This document shows positions 55,848 through 64,000 of a DNA stretch of 64,000 bases, in pieces. Numbering within the stretch: the stretch's first letter is position 1; every line of letters begins with the position of its first letter. The stretch comes from Prevotella heparinolytica. Its GTDB lineage: Bacteria; Bacteroidota; Bacteroidia; Bacteroidales; Bacteroidaceae. The position numbers and the translations under genes were made by a program. The notes under the pieces were generated by a model that saw only the letters and a list, made by a program, of their open reading frames with translations, did not search any database and was not told the origin of the DNA. The stretch covers positions 32,584 to 96,583 of the forward strand of contig NZ_SLXB01000012.1 of assembly GCF_004342845.1 (NCBI RefSeq). Direction: 5' to 3'.

Positions 55848-55916
55848 CTAAGTATACGACTGAGGTACCCTAAGTATACGACTTAGACCCCCTAAGTATA
55901 CTACTTAGCTACCCTC
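55848..55916. repeat. 22-bp array, reverse complement of the 14.2-kb array
   Basis: CTAAGTATA occurs at 55,848, 55,870 and 55,892 (22 bp apart), as CTAAGTATACGACTGAGGTACC and close variants. It is the array at 14,166-14,250 read on the opposite strand, 41 kb away. Here it lies inside the fructan operon between the transporter and the fructokinase gene. Confidence 0.9.
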
Positions 55917-55987
55917 GATTTAGGATTGATTCCGCCACTCTCTTGAAAAGGATTGCAGAAAGTCTAATTTATTAAAGAATAATTACC

Positions 55988-56875
55988 ATGAATGAAATTA
56001 TCGTAGGAATGGGAGAGGCTTTGTGGGACTGCCTTCCCGAAGGAAAGAAGATAGGCGGTGCTCCGGCCAATTTTGCTTATCATGTATCGCAGTTCGGTTT
56101 CGACAGTCGCGTGGTCAGTGCCGTAGGCGCCGATGCAGACGGAGATGAGATCTTGAAAGTTTTTGCTCAAAAAGGGCTGCGTACCCAGATAGAGCGGGTG
56201 CCTTATCCTACGGGCACGGTTCAGGTGACGCTCGATGCCGTGGGCGTGCCTTGTTATGAAATAAAAGAGGGCGTGGCTTGGGATAATATTCCTTTCACTG
56301 AGGAGTTGAAGCGTTTGGCATTGAGCACCCGTGCGGTATGCTTCGGCTCTTTGGCGCAACGCAGCGTGGTGAGCCGCACCACCATCAACCGTTTTCTGGA
56401 TGCCATGCCCGATATGGACGGACACCTGAAGATATTCGACGTCAACCTGCGTCAGGGATTCTATACGAAGGAGATACTTTGCGAGTCCATGCGCCGTTGC
56501 AATGTGCTTAAGATAAACGATGAGGAATTGGTGACCGTCAGCCGTATCTTCGGCTATCCGGGCATCGACCTGCAAGACAAATGCTGGATTCTGCTGGCTA
56601 AATACAATCTGAAGATGTTGATTCTGACGTGCGGGACGAACGGGAGTTATGTGTTTACTCCGGGTGTCGTTTCTTTTCAGGAAACACCGAAAGTGACGGT
56701 TGCCGATACCGTGGGTGCCGGCGACTCGTTTACGGCTGCCTTCACTGCCGCCATACTGAGCGGAAAACAGGTGCCCGAAGCGCATAAGCTGGCGGTGGAG
56801 GTTTCGGCGTATGTGTGTACGCAAAGCGGTGCCATGCCGGAATTGCCGCAGATTTATAAGGAGAGGCTGGGTTAA
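55988..56875 (+). CDS. Fructokinase (PfkB family)
   Basis: A 295-residue sugar kinase that phosphorylates imported fructose. GGAPANFAYHVSQFG (23-37) is the sugar-binding N-terminal signature, DVNLRQGFY (151-159) is typical of fructokinases, and TVGAGDSF (241-248) holds catalytic D246. Context matches BT1757 of the B. theta fructan locus. The gene starts 184 bases after the transporter gene, across the repeat array. Confidence 0.93.
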   Translation: MNEIIVGMGEALWDCLPEGKKIGGAPANFAYHVSQFGFDSRVVSAVGADADGDEILKVFAQKGLRTQIERVPYPTGTVQVTLDAVGVPCYEIKEGVAWDNIPFTEELKRLALSTRAVCFGSLAQRSVVSRTTINRFLDAMPDMDGHLKIFDVNLRQGFYTKEILCESMRRCNVLKINDEELVTVSRIFGYPGIDLQDKCWILLAKYNLKMLILTCGTNGSYVFTPGVVSFQETPKVTVADTVGAGDSFTAAFTAAILSGKQVPEAHKLAVEVSAYVCTQSGAMPELPQIYKERLG

Positions 56876-57007
56876 GGCAATTGTGCTTGCAGGAGGAATA
56901 ATCCTTGTGGCGGGAATAAAAAACTTTCGAGTGAATCCAAAACAGATTCTTGGTATCGGCTTTTTTTTTATCTTTGCTCATCTGCAATCTTAAATCGGAC
57001 AATAAAG

Positions 57008-59761
57008 ATGAGAAAGCATATCTTTCGGATTTTATTCCTTTGGGTCATTCTTGGAGGAGTGGCCACATCCTGTTCACGCCGCGAAGCGCGTTTCCGCATC
57101 GGCGTTTCGCAATGCAGCGACGACGAGTGGCGGAAGCAGATGAACAATGAGATTCTTCGCGAAGCCCGTTTCTATGACAACGTGGAGGTGGAGATACGTA
57201 CTTCGAAAGACAATAATACTTGGCAGGAAGCGGATATCCGCCATTTCATTAATGGGAAGGTGGATTTGCTGATTGTTGCTCCCAATGAAGCCCGTTCCAT
57301 TACGCCGGTCGTGGAGGAAGCCTACAATTGCGGGATTCCCGTCATATTGGTAGACCGCAAGATTTCCTCCGACAAATATACGGCATACGTCGGGGCCGAC
57401 AACTATGCAATCGGCAAGGAGGTGGGAGCTTACATCGGCAATTTGCTGCATGGTGAGGGCACGGTGGTGGAAATCACGGGACTGTCGGGCTCCACCCCGG
57501 CCATCGAACGGCACGAAGGGTTTCTGGACGGCATCGCTGCTTATCCCGGCATCCGGTTGCTGGAAAGTGTGGACGGCGCTTGGTTGCATGGACAAGCAGG
57601 TGAGAAGATGGAGACCCTGCTCGATCGTTTTCTTCACGTCGATGCCGTTTTTGCCCAAAACGACCGTATGGCCTCCGGGGCTTATGAAGCCGCCCGCCGC
57701 CGGCATCGTGCAGAGGAGATGCGTTTCATCGGTATCGATGCCTTGCCCGGCGAGCACTATGGGCTGGAAGATATTCTGGCCGGCAGGCTGACGGCTTCTT
57801 TCATTTATCCCACGGGGGGCGACCGGGTTGTACAGATTGCCATGGATATATTGCAAGGGAAGGAGTTTCCCCGTGAGACGATATTGGGAACGTCCATTGT
57901 AGATGCTTCCAATGCGGCTGTCATGAAAATGCAGACGGCGCACATCAGCACGTTGGACGGAAAGATAGAGATGCTGAATGGTGAGATAAGTCGCTTTCTG
58001 GCTCTCTATGCCACACAGCGGGTGGTTCTGTACGGCAGTCTGGCGGCTCTCCTCTTGCTGGTAGGTTTGTTGGTAATGGTTTATCTTGCTTTGCGTGCTA
58101 AGAGTAGGATGAACCGTGAATTGTCCACACAGAAAACGAAGCTGGAGGAGCAGAGAACCCGGTTGATACAACAGAAAGAACAACTGGAAATGCAGAAGTC
58201 GCAATTGGAACAGCTTTCTCGCGAGCTGGAAGAGGCCACGCATGCCAAGTTGGTTTTCTTTACGAACGTTTCACACGACTTCCGCACTCCGTTGACTTTG
58301 ATTGCCGACCCCATAGATCAACTCTTGGCCGATTGTTCCATCAGCGAACCGTCGCGCCGCCTTCTGGAGTTGATGAAGAAGAACGTGCACATATTGCTGA
58401 GGCTGGTGAACCAGATACTTGATTTCCGTAAGGTTGAAAACGGGCGCATGGAGCTTCATCTCGAACCTTTTGATTTGCTGACGGCTTTTCGTGGGTGGAA
58501 CGACTCGTTCCGCATGGCATTGTTGAAGAAACATATCGCTTTCAGCTTTGAGGCATCTCCTGATGTCGATTTCCGGATGATGGCGGATGCGGAGAAGATG
58601 GAGCGTATCTATTTCAATCTCTTCTCCAACGCAGTGAAGTATACGCCGGAGAATGGAAAGATTGTCATACGCTTGTCTGCTGTGGAGCAGAATTACAATT
58701 TGTCCGTATTCAATTCGGGGAGCTACATCTCGTCGTCCGATTTGGAGGCCATATTCGAACGTTTTTATCAGGTAGGCGGACATCAGGCCGGCACCGGCAT
58801 CGGGCTTGCACTGGTGCATGCCTTCGTCGGGATGCATGGCGGAAGCATCGCTGCGCATAGTGATGAAAAAGGTACTACGTTCACTGTCACGCTTTCCCGG
58901 CCAACCATCTCCGATTATCGTCCTGCTACGGCGCCCGTGCCTGCCGAGGAGGCTGCATCGACTTTGATGGATGCGGAAGTGGCAGTGGCAGACGAACCGA
59001 TCGAGGCCGATACTCCTGTTGTGCTCATCATTGACGACAATGCGGATATTCGTGGTTATGTAAGGTCGTTATTGTCCAAGGAATATAGAGTGCTGGAAGC
59101 GGCGGATGGAGCTGAAGGAATCCGTCTGGCCATGAAGTATGTGCCCGATGTTGTTGTTTCGGACGTCATGATGCCCGGCATGGACGGTGTGGAGTGTTGT
59201 CGCCGTTTGAAGAGCGAAATGCAGACATGCCACATCCCGGTGATTCTGCTCACGGCCTGCTCGCTGGATGAGCAGCGCATCCGGGGATATGACGGTGGTG
59301 CCGATGCTTATATTTCCAAGCCGTTCAACTCTCAGTTGCTGTTGTCGCGTATCCATAATTTGATAGCCAACAGGCGTCAGTTAAAGCAGTTTTTCGGAGA
59401 TAACCGCTCTGTTGAGCGTGAAGCTGTCAGCGATATGGATAAGGATTTCGTTTCCCGCTTCAGGACATTAGTGGAGGAACGAATGAAAGACTCAGAACTC
59501 AATGTGGAGGACTTGGGGCGTGAGATGGGCATGAGCCGCGTGCAGCTTTACCGTAAGTTGAAGTCGCTCACCAATTATTCGCCCAACGAGTTGTTGCGCC
59601 GGATGAGGCTACTGAAAGCTGCTTCTTTGCTCGCTTCGTCTGAAATGACAGTGGCCGAAATAGGCTATGAGGTGGGATTCTCATCGCCGTCATACTTCAC
59701 TAAGTGCTATAAGGAAGAGTTCGGCGAAAGCCCCACCGATTTCTTGAAGAGAAAGGGATAG
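57008..59761 (+). CDS. Hybrid two-component sensor with periplasmic sugar-binding domain
   Basis: A 917-residue one-piece sensor-regulator. The N-terminus (VILGGVATSC) is a signal segment; residues 25-320 are a type I periplasmic-binding domain (RFRIGVSQCSDDEWRKQMNN, GTVVEITGLSGSTPAIERHEGF), as in the fructose sensor BT1754. A membrane helix (340-362) and coiled coil (365-412) lead to HisKA (H423 in NVSHDFRTP), HATPase (NAVKYTP, GTGIGL at 596-600), a receiver (phospho-acceptor D719 in VVSDVMMPGMDG) and an AraC DNA-binding domain (about 810-917). It would sense free sugar, likely fructose, and activate the flanking susCD operons. Promoter not visible; 132-base gap to fructokinase. Confidence 0.94.
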   Translation: MRKHIFRILFLWVILGGVATSCSRREARFRIGVSQCSDDEWRKQMNNEILREARFYDNVEVEIRTSKDNNTWQEADIRHFINGKVDLLIVAPNEARSITPVVEEAYNCGIPVILVDRKISSDKYTAYVGADNYAIGKEVGAYIGNLLHGEGTVVEITGLSGSTPAIERHEGFLDGIAAYPGIRLLESVDGAWLHGQAGEKMETLLDRFLHVDAVFAQNDRMASGAYEAARRRHRAEEMRFIGIDALPGEHYGLEDILAGRLTASFIYPTGGDRVVQIAMDILQGKEFPRETILGTSIVDASNAAVMKMQTAHISTLDGKIEMLNGEISRFLALYATQRVVLYGSLAALLLLVGLLVMVYLALRAKSRMNRELSTQKTKLEEQRTRLIQQKEQLEMQKSQLEQLSRELEEATHAKLVFFTNVSHDFRTPLTLIADPIDQLLADCSISEPSRRLLELMKKNVHILLRLVNQILDFRKVENGRMELHLEPFDLLTAFRGWNDSFRMALLKKHIAFSFEASPDVDFRMMADAEKMERIYFNLFSNAVKYTPENGKIVIRLSAVEQNYNLSVFNSGSYISSSDLEAIFERFYQVGGHQAGTGIGLALVHAFVGMHGGSIAAHSDEKGTTFTVTLSRPTISDYRPATAPVPAEEAASTLMDAEVAVADEPIEADTPVVLIIDDNADIRGYVRSLLSKEYRVLEAADGAEGIRLAMKYVPDVVVSDVMMPGMDGVECCRRLKSEMQTCHIPVILLTACSLDEQRIRGYDGGADAYISKPFNSQLLLSRIHNLIANRRQLKQFFGDNRSVEREAVSDMDKDFVSRFRTLVEERMKDSELNVEDLGREMGMSRVQLYRKLKSLTNYSPNELLRRMRLLKAASLLASSEMTVAEIGYEVGFSSPSYFTKCYKEEFGESPTDFLKRKG

Positions 59762-59861
59762 GCTGCAAGGTGTAAAGTCTGTGGTAGAGATTTTTGGAGC
59801 GTATAGGGTGAATGACGGCCGCACTCTCTTTTTCTTATCTTTTGTGCAAACAGCTTCTTAA

Positions 59862-59914
59862 GCGCCTGTTTAAATTCTGCTCAAAATAATACTGGGGAAC
59901 ATTTAAACAGGTGC
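59862..59914 (+). terminator. Hairpin after the sensor gene
   Basis: GCGCCTGTTTAAAT and ATTTAAACAGGTGC pair (one G-T) around a 25-base loop. It is related in sequence to the 35,236 terminator (shared CCTGTTT-AATT). Beyond it, TAGTTTTG (60,002-60,009) is a -7 box with TATTG 21 bases upstream, a likely promoter for the second susC. No gene is seen in this 311-base gap. Confidence 0.55.
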
Positions 59915-60072
59915 CTGGCTCTCGAGAGGTTATCTGCACCTTCACTTAACTGTTTTTTTACTTTTATTGTGGCTTTTATTGTTTATTTGAACAAGAGTAT
60001 ATAGTTTTGCAACCAATATGTCTTTGAGAATTAAATGTATGTGTTAATATAAATCTTAAAACGAAGGGAAGC

Positions 60073-63000
60073 ATGAAGAAAAAGACACTGATGTTATTGG
60101 CTTGTTTTTTCCTGAGTATGGGATTGGCAATGGCTCAGACATCCAAAACATCCGGAATTGTTATTTCCGAGGAAGACGGCGAACCCGTAATCGGGGCATC
60201 CGTATCGGTAAAAGGAACATCGATGGGAGCCGTTACGAATGTGGACGGAGAGTTTGTGATTGACAAAATACCCGCTTCCGCCAAGGTGCTGGTCATATCC
60301 TATATCGGTATGAAAACGCAGGAGGTAGAGGTGAAGCCTTTTTTAAAGATTATATTGCAGAATGATGCCACGCAGCTGGATGAGGTGCTTGTGACGGTGG
60401 CCTACGGCAGTGCCAAGAAATCGTCGCTCACCGGAGCTATTTCTACAGTGAGCGAAAAAATGATCGAGGCGCGGCCTGTTTCTTCAGTGACGTCGGCTCT
60501 GGAAGGAAACACCGCCGGCATACAGGTGAACAGTACGATGGGAGCACCGGGCACAGATCCCGGCATCCGCATTCGCGGCATCGGCACCGTAAATGGAGTG
60601 AGTTCGCCGCTTTATGTGCTGGATGGAGCACCCTATGGAGGCAGTATATCGGACCTTAACCCGTCCGACATAGAGAACATCTCGGTGTTGAAGGATGCCG
60701 CTTCGGCCGCACTCTACGGCAACCGTGCATCGAATGGCGTTATCCTGATCACCACAAAGAAAGGAACAGGCGGAAAACTGAGCTTCGACCTTAAAATCAA
60801 TCAGGGAACTTATACGCGCGGCATAAAGGAGTATAAACGTACCAACGCCAAACAATTCATGGAGGCTTTCTGGCAAAACGTGAAAAACAGCCAGATGAGT
60901 TCTGTCGGCATGAGTGCCGAAGATGCTGCCCGATATGCCAATGAAAAGCTGATTCCCGACTACCTTTATCTGAACATATTTAATAAAGCAGACAATGAAC
61001 TGTTCGACAACAACGGAAGGCTGGCCGCAGGAACGGAAATTCTGCCGGGCTATGCGGGCGATCTCGATTGGTACGACCAGGCCACCCGCAGCGGCTACAG
61101 GCAAGAGTATATTTTCAGTGGAAGCGCCTCCAACGAGAAAGGTAACTACTATTTCTCTTTAGGCTATCTGGACGAAGAGGGATATGTGAGGAACTCGGAC
61201 TTCGACCGCCTTTCTGCCCGCCTTTCGGTAAATATTTCTCCAAGAAAATGGTTTAATGCCGGACTGAACCTGAACGTGACGCATCAGAACTTTTCCAATA
61301 CGAGCGGAACGAGCAGCGATGATGTGAATAAATTTACCAATGCATTCAGTTACTGTAGGAACATCGCGCCTATCTATCCTGTGCATCTGCATCGGGCCGA
61401 CGGGGCTTATATGACCGACGAGAACGGAAACAAGCGGTACGACCCCGGACATTACAGCGTTTTGGGAGAAGATGGCAATGAGATACAATTTCCCACACGC
61501 AACCAGAATGTGGACAGGCACGTCATCTGGGAGAGCGAGCTGAACCGTGACAGGACCGTACGTAACACTATCAATGCCACCGCAAATATGGATTTGAAGT
61601 TCTTGAAAGATTTCACGTTTTCACTGAAAGGGAACATGGGATTAAGGAATTCGGATAATAAAACATACAACAGCGCCGTCATCGGAGATGGAAAGGATGT
61701 GGGACGCGGCAAGCGTATATCTAACAGATACAAGAACTATACTTTCCAGCAGCAGTTGCGTTGGCTCCACGATTTCGACGGACACACGGTCGATGTGCTG
61801 TTGGGGCATGAAAACTACTCCTACAACAGCGATTATCTGTATGGATATAAGATTAAAGAAACCTTTCCCGGCATGGACAATCTCTCCAACTTTGCGGAGC
61901 CTACAAGTCTGACAAGCTACGAGAACAACTATCGGACGGAAAGCTATCTGGGGCGGGTGCGCTACAATTGGCAGGACAAATATAATCTGGAAGCTTCTTT
62001 CCGGCGCGATGGCTCTTCGCGCTTCCATAAAAACAGCCGCTGGGGAAATTTCGGCAGTGTGGGGGCCAACTGGATGATTAGCCGCGAAGAATTCATGAAA
62101 TCGTTGGCGTGGGTAAATAATCTCAAGCTACGGGCCAACTACGGGCAGGTGGGTAATGATTCCGGTTCGGGATATTATGCTTTCATGAACCTTTATACAA
62201 GTGCGGTATATCACGGGCAAGGTGCCTATTACCTCTCACAATTGGAGGCTGTCGATTTGAAATGGGAGACCGGCGAGGCTTTCGGATTTGCCTTGGAAGG
62301 AAGATTGTTCGGCCGCTGGAACCTGGCTCTGGAATATTTCGACAAGCGCAACAAGGACCTCATTTTCGATGTTTATCAGCCACTCTCGGCCGGTGCCACG
62401 AGTTCCGATTCTGCAGAGAGCGTCATCACTCAGAACCTGGGAACCATCTCTAACAGAGGATGGGAGTTTTCCACCGATGTGGACGTGTATCGCAACAAGA
62501 ACTGGGCTGTGAATATAGGAACCAACGCCACATTTATCAGAAATCGGGTGATGAAACTGCCCGAGCAGAATAAGGACGGCATAGAGTCGGGGAGCTATAA
62601 AATAGTCAAAGGGAAAAGCCGTTATGAATTTTATACTTATACGTTCGAGGGAGTGGACAGGCTGACCGGAAACTCTCTGTATAAGCCGAATCTGGAGAAC
62701 AACTTCCTGACCATGCCCGACGGAACCGTATTGGGCAACAAGCACGACGGAGCAACGGACATCACGCAGCACGTCACCGTCATTAATGGCAAACCTTACG
62801 TCAACAACATTACCTATGCCGGCAAAGAATTTCACGGCTCGGCGCTCCCCGTGGTCTATGGCAGTTTTCAAGGCAGTGTGAGTTATAAGTCGCTGGCTTT
62901 CTCCATGCTGTTTACTTATCAGCTGGGGGGCAAGATGATGGACGGGGTATACCAATCCTTGATGAGTTCTTCGGGAACTCCGAAAAACTATCATGTGGAT

Positions 63001-63363
63001 GTGATGAAGGCGTGGAACGGTATCCCCGAGGGAATGACGGAAACGTCGTCCGACCGTATCGACAGAGATGGCATCCCGCAAATAAACTACGACCTCAATA
63101 CGAACAACAACCGCATGTCCTCGCGTTTTCTTGTTTCTTCGGACTATTTGGTGCTGAAGAATATAAATCTGTCGTATCGGTTGCCCAAGGCCTGGGTGAA
63201 GAAGATTGATCTGCAGGATGTGGGAGTCAGCGTTACTTGTGAGAACCTTTTCACCCTTACGGCACGCCAAGGCATGAATCCGCAACAAACTTTCAGCGGT
63301 TCGCAAGGCAACTATCTGGTGACGCCGCGTGTATTCACCGTGGGGCTGAACATCAAGCTATGA
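60073..63363 (+). CDS. Second SusC-like TonB-dependent transporter
   Basis: A 1096-residue outer-membrane transporter; signal MKKKTLMLLACFFLSMGLAMAQ. The carboxypeptidase D-like domain (27-105, SGIVISEEDGEPVIGASVSVKG) leads to the TonB box (LDEVLVTVAYG), the plug (PLYVLDGAPYGG, SVLKDAASAALYGNRASNGVILITTKKG) and the barrel, ending FTVGLNIKL. It lacks an STN domain. Sequence clearly differs from the first SusC, so it probably takes another fructan or oligosaccharide size. It lies 311 bases after the sensor gene. Confidence 0.94.
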   Translation: MKKKTLMLLACFFLSMGLAMAQTSKTSGIVISEEDGEPVIGASVSVKGTSMGAVTNVDGEFVIDKIPASAKVLVISYIGMKTQEVEVKPFLKIILQNDATQLDEVLVTVAYGSAKKSSLTGAISTVSEKMIEARPVSSVTSALEGNTAGIQVNSTMGAPGTDPGIRIRGIGTVNGVSSPLYVLDGAPYGGSISDLNPSDIENISVLKDAASAALYGNRASNGVILITTKKGTGGKLSFDLKINQGTYTRGIKEYKRTNAKQFMEAFWQNVKNSQMSSVGMSAEDAARYANEKLIPDYLYLNIFNKADNELFDNNGRLAAGTEILPGYAGDLDWYDQATRSGYRQEYIFSGSASNEKGNYYFSLGYLDEEGYVRNSDFDRLSARLSVNISPRKWFNAGLNLNVTHQNFSNTSGTSSDDVNKFTNAFSYCRNIAPIYPVHLHRADGAYMTDENGNKRYDPGHYSVLGEDGNEIQFPTRNQNVDRHVIWESELNRDRTVRNTINATANMDLKFLKDFTFSLKGNMGLRNSDNKTYNSAVIGDGKDVGRGKRISNRYKNYTFQQQLRWLHDFDGHTVDVLLGHENYSYNSDYLYGYKIKETFPGMDNLSNFAEPTSLTSYENNYRTESYLGRVRYNWQDKYNLEASFRRDGSSRFHKNSRWGNFGSVGANWMISREEFMKSLAWVNNLKLRANYGQVGNDSGSGYYAFMNLYTSAVYHGQGAYYLSQLEAVDLKWETGEAFGFALEGRLFGRWNLALEYFDKRNKDLIFDVYQPLSAGATSSDSAESVITQNLGTISNRGWEFSTDVDVYRNKNWAVNIGTNATFIRNRVMKLPEQNKDGIESGSYKIVKGKSRYEFYTYTFEGVDRLTGNSLYKPNLENNFLTMPDGTVLGNKHDGATDITQHVTVINGKPYVNNITYAGKEFHGSALPVVYGSFQGSVSYKSLAFSMLFTYQLGGKMMDGVYQSLMSSSGTPKNYHVDVMKAWNGIPEGMTETSSDRIDRDGIPQINYDLNTNNNRMSSRFLVSSDYLVLKNINLSYRLPKAWVKKIDLQDVGVSVTCENLFTLTARQGMNPQQTFSGSQGNYLVTPRVFTVGLNIKL

Positions 63364-63412
63364 TGCACCGACCGATGAAAAAGAGTTTTTTTACCGTAAA
63401 ACATTAAGAGAT

Positions 63413-64000
63413 ATGAAGCTTACAAATTATATATATATCATGGGCATGGCATTGGTGTGCGGCTCGTGTGCAAATGACTACTTGGATGTTGTTCCCGAAA
63501 GTTCTGCCGGGAAAGTGACTATTTTTGAATCTGCCGAGAATGCAAGGCTGGCCATCAATGGAATAGGACGCATGATGTATCGGCAGTATCTCAGTACACA
63601 GGGGTTCAATGGCGAAGGCGCCATAAAGACTTTCTATGGGAACTATCCGGGGAATGACTTTCAGAAAAGTAATCTCACCGGTTGGCAGACGTCTATCAAC
63701 TCGGGGTATGTATTGAATAACACCATCCATCACGACTACTTCCCTTGGTTCTACTATTATAAATTGATAAGGAATGCCAATTCCGTTATCTTGAATATCG
63801 ATGCGGCTACCGGTAAGGCTGCCGATAAGCAGTTTATTAAGGCACAAGCGCTTACCGTGCGCGCGTATGCCTACACGATGCTGTCGCAGCTCTATTGCAG
63901 CCGCTGGCAAGACAGCAACGATGGCGCCACCCGCGGTCTGCCGCTCCGTTTGGACGAAAGCACGGGCCGGCTTGCCCCTTCCACCCTGGCCCAAGTCTAT
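63413..64000 (+). CDS. Second SusD-like lipoprotein, cut by window end
   Basis: A frame open from ATG 63,413 to the end of the window (196 codons). MKLTNYIYIMGMALVCGSCANDYLDVVPESS has a lipid cysteine at C19 and the SusD-type NDYLDV start. The rest fits the RagB/SusD alpha-helical fold (ALTVRAYAYTMLSQLY). The gene continues beyond the window, and any surface endo-enzyme of this locus may lie there. It is 49 bases after susC2. Confidence 0.88.
   Translation, partial: MKLTNYIYIMGMALVCGSCANDYLDVVPESSAGKVTIFESAENARLAINGIGRMMYRQYLSTQGFNGEGAIKTFYGNYPGNDFQKSNLTGWQTSINSGYVLNNTIHHDYFPWFYYYKLIRNANSVILNIDAATGKAADKQFIKAQALTVRAYAYTMLSQLYCSRWQDSNDGATRGLPLRLDESTGRLAPSTLAQVY

Overview
The window looks like the chromosome of a gut Bacteroides or Phocaeicola species (Bacteroidales). 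Evidence: SusC/SusD pairs, a one-piece hybrid two-component sensor, a fused LpxC-FabZ, a dipeptidyl-peptidase III with HECLGH, TAnnTTTG-type promoter boxes, IS1380 and IS982 family elements, and lipoproteins with acidic residues after the lipid cysteine. No rRNA, tRNA or CRISPR array was recognised. The species cannot be fixed from sequence alone.

Layout. (1) 1-6.4 kb: a 23-bp tandem array, then a minus-strand lipid A cluster (HD-domain protein, lpxD, lpxC-fabZ, lpxA, a pRiA4b ORF-3-like protein, miaA). (2) 6.4-11.7 kb: a decayed gap with a 22-bp repeat array and an internally deleted IS982-type transposase remnant, a GH9 plus polysaccharide-deacetylase fusion, threonine aldolase and a small winged-helix protein. 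(3) 11.8-28 kb: mostly housekeeping genes: groL-groES with a sigma54-like promoter, a small membrane protein, hisS, a zinc metallopeptidase, a GH29 fucosidase, fur-purA, an AlkD-like protein, an M49 peptidase, an AraC regulator, recQ, a TPR protein and cysK. (4) 28.5-33 kb: an etfB-etfA-(TonB-like)-acyl-CoA dehydrogenase operon. (5) 33-37.6 kb: a large carbohydrate-binding lipoprotein, a C1 peptidase and a patatin. (6) 37,753-45,160: a composite transposon bounded by two IS1380-family copies (the left one internally deleted), with a 5-bp ATATA duplication only at its outer ends. It carries the tail of a mobC-like gene, a relaxase broken by a stop and a frameshift, and a tight four-gene operon of Prevotella-like exported proteins, including a possible leukocidin-like pore-former. 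(7) 45.5-64 kb: a fructan utilisation locus: susC, susD, an atypical GH32 with a LamG-like domain, a canonical GH32, an MFS sugar transporter, fructokinase, a hybrid sensor with a periplasmic sugar-binding domain, and a second susC with a susD cut by the window end.

In the fructan locus, SusC/SusD would import fructo-oligosaccharides, the GH32 enzymes release fructose in the periplasm, the MFS protein imports it, fructokinase phosphorylates it, and the hybrid sensor detects periplasmic sugar and activates the genes.

Two things stand out. One is a set of at least six intergenic arrays of 21-23-bp units. Their sequences differ, but most have palindromic units, and two arrays 41 kb apart are reverse complements. 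The other is the composite transposon, whose cargo operon begins six bases from an IS end and so has lost its own promoter.
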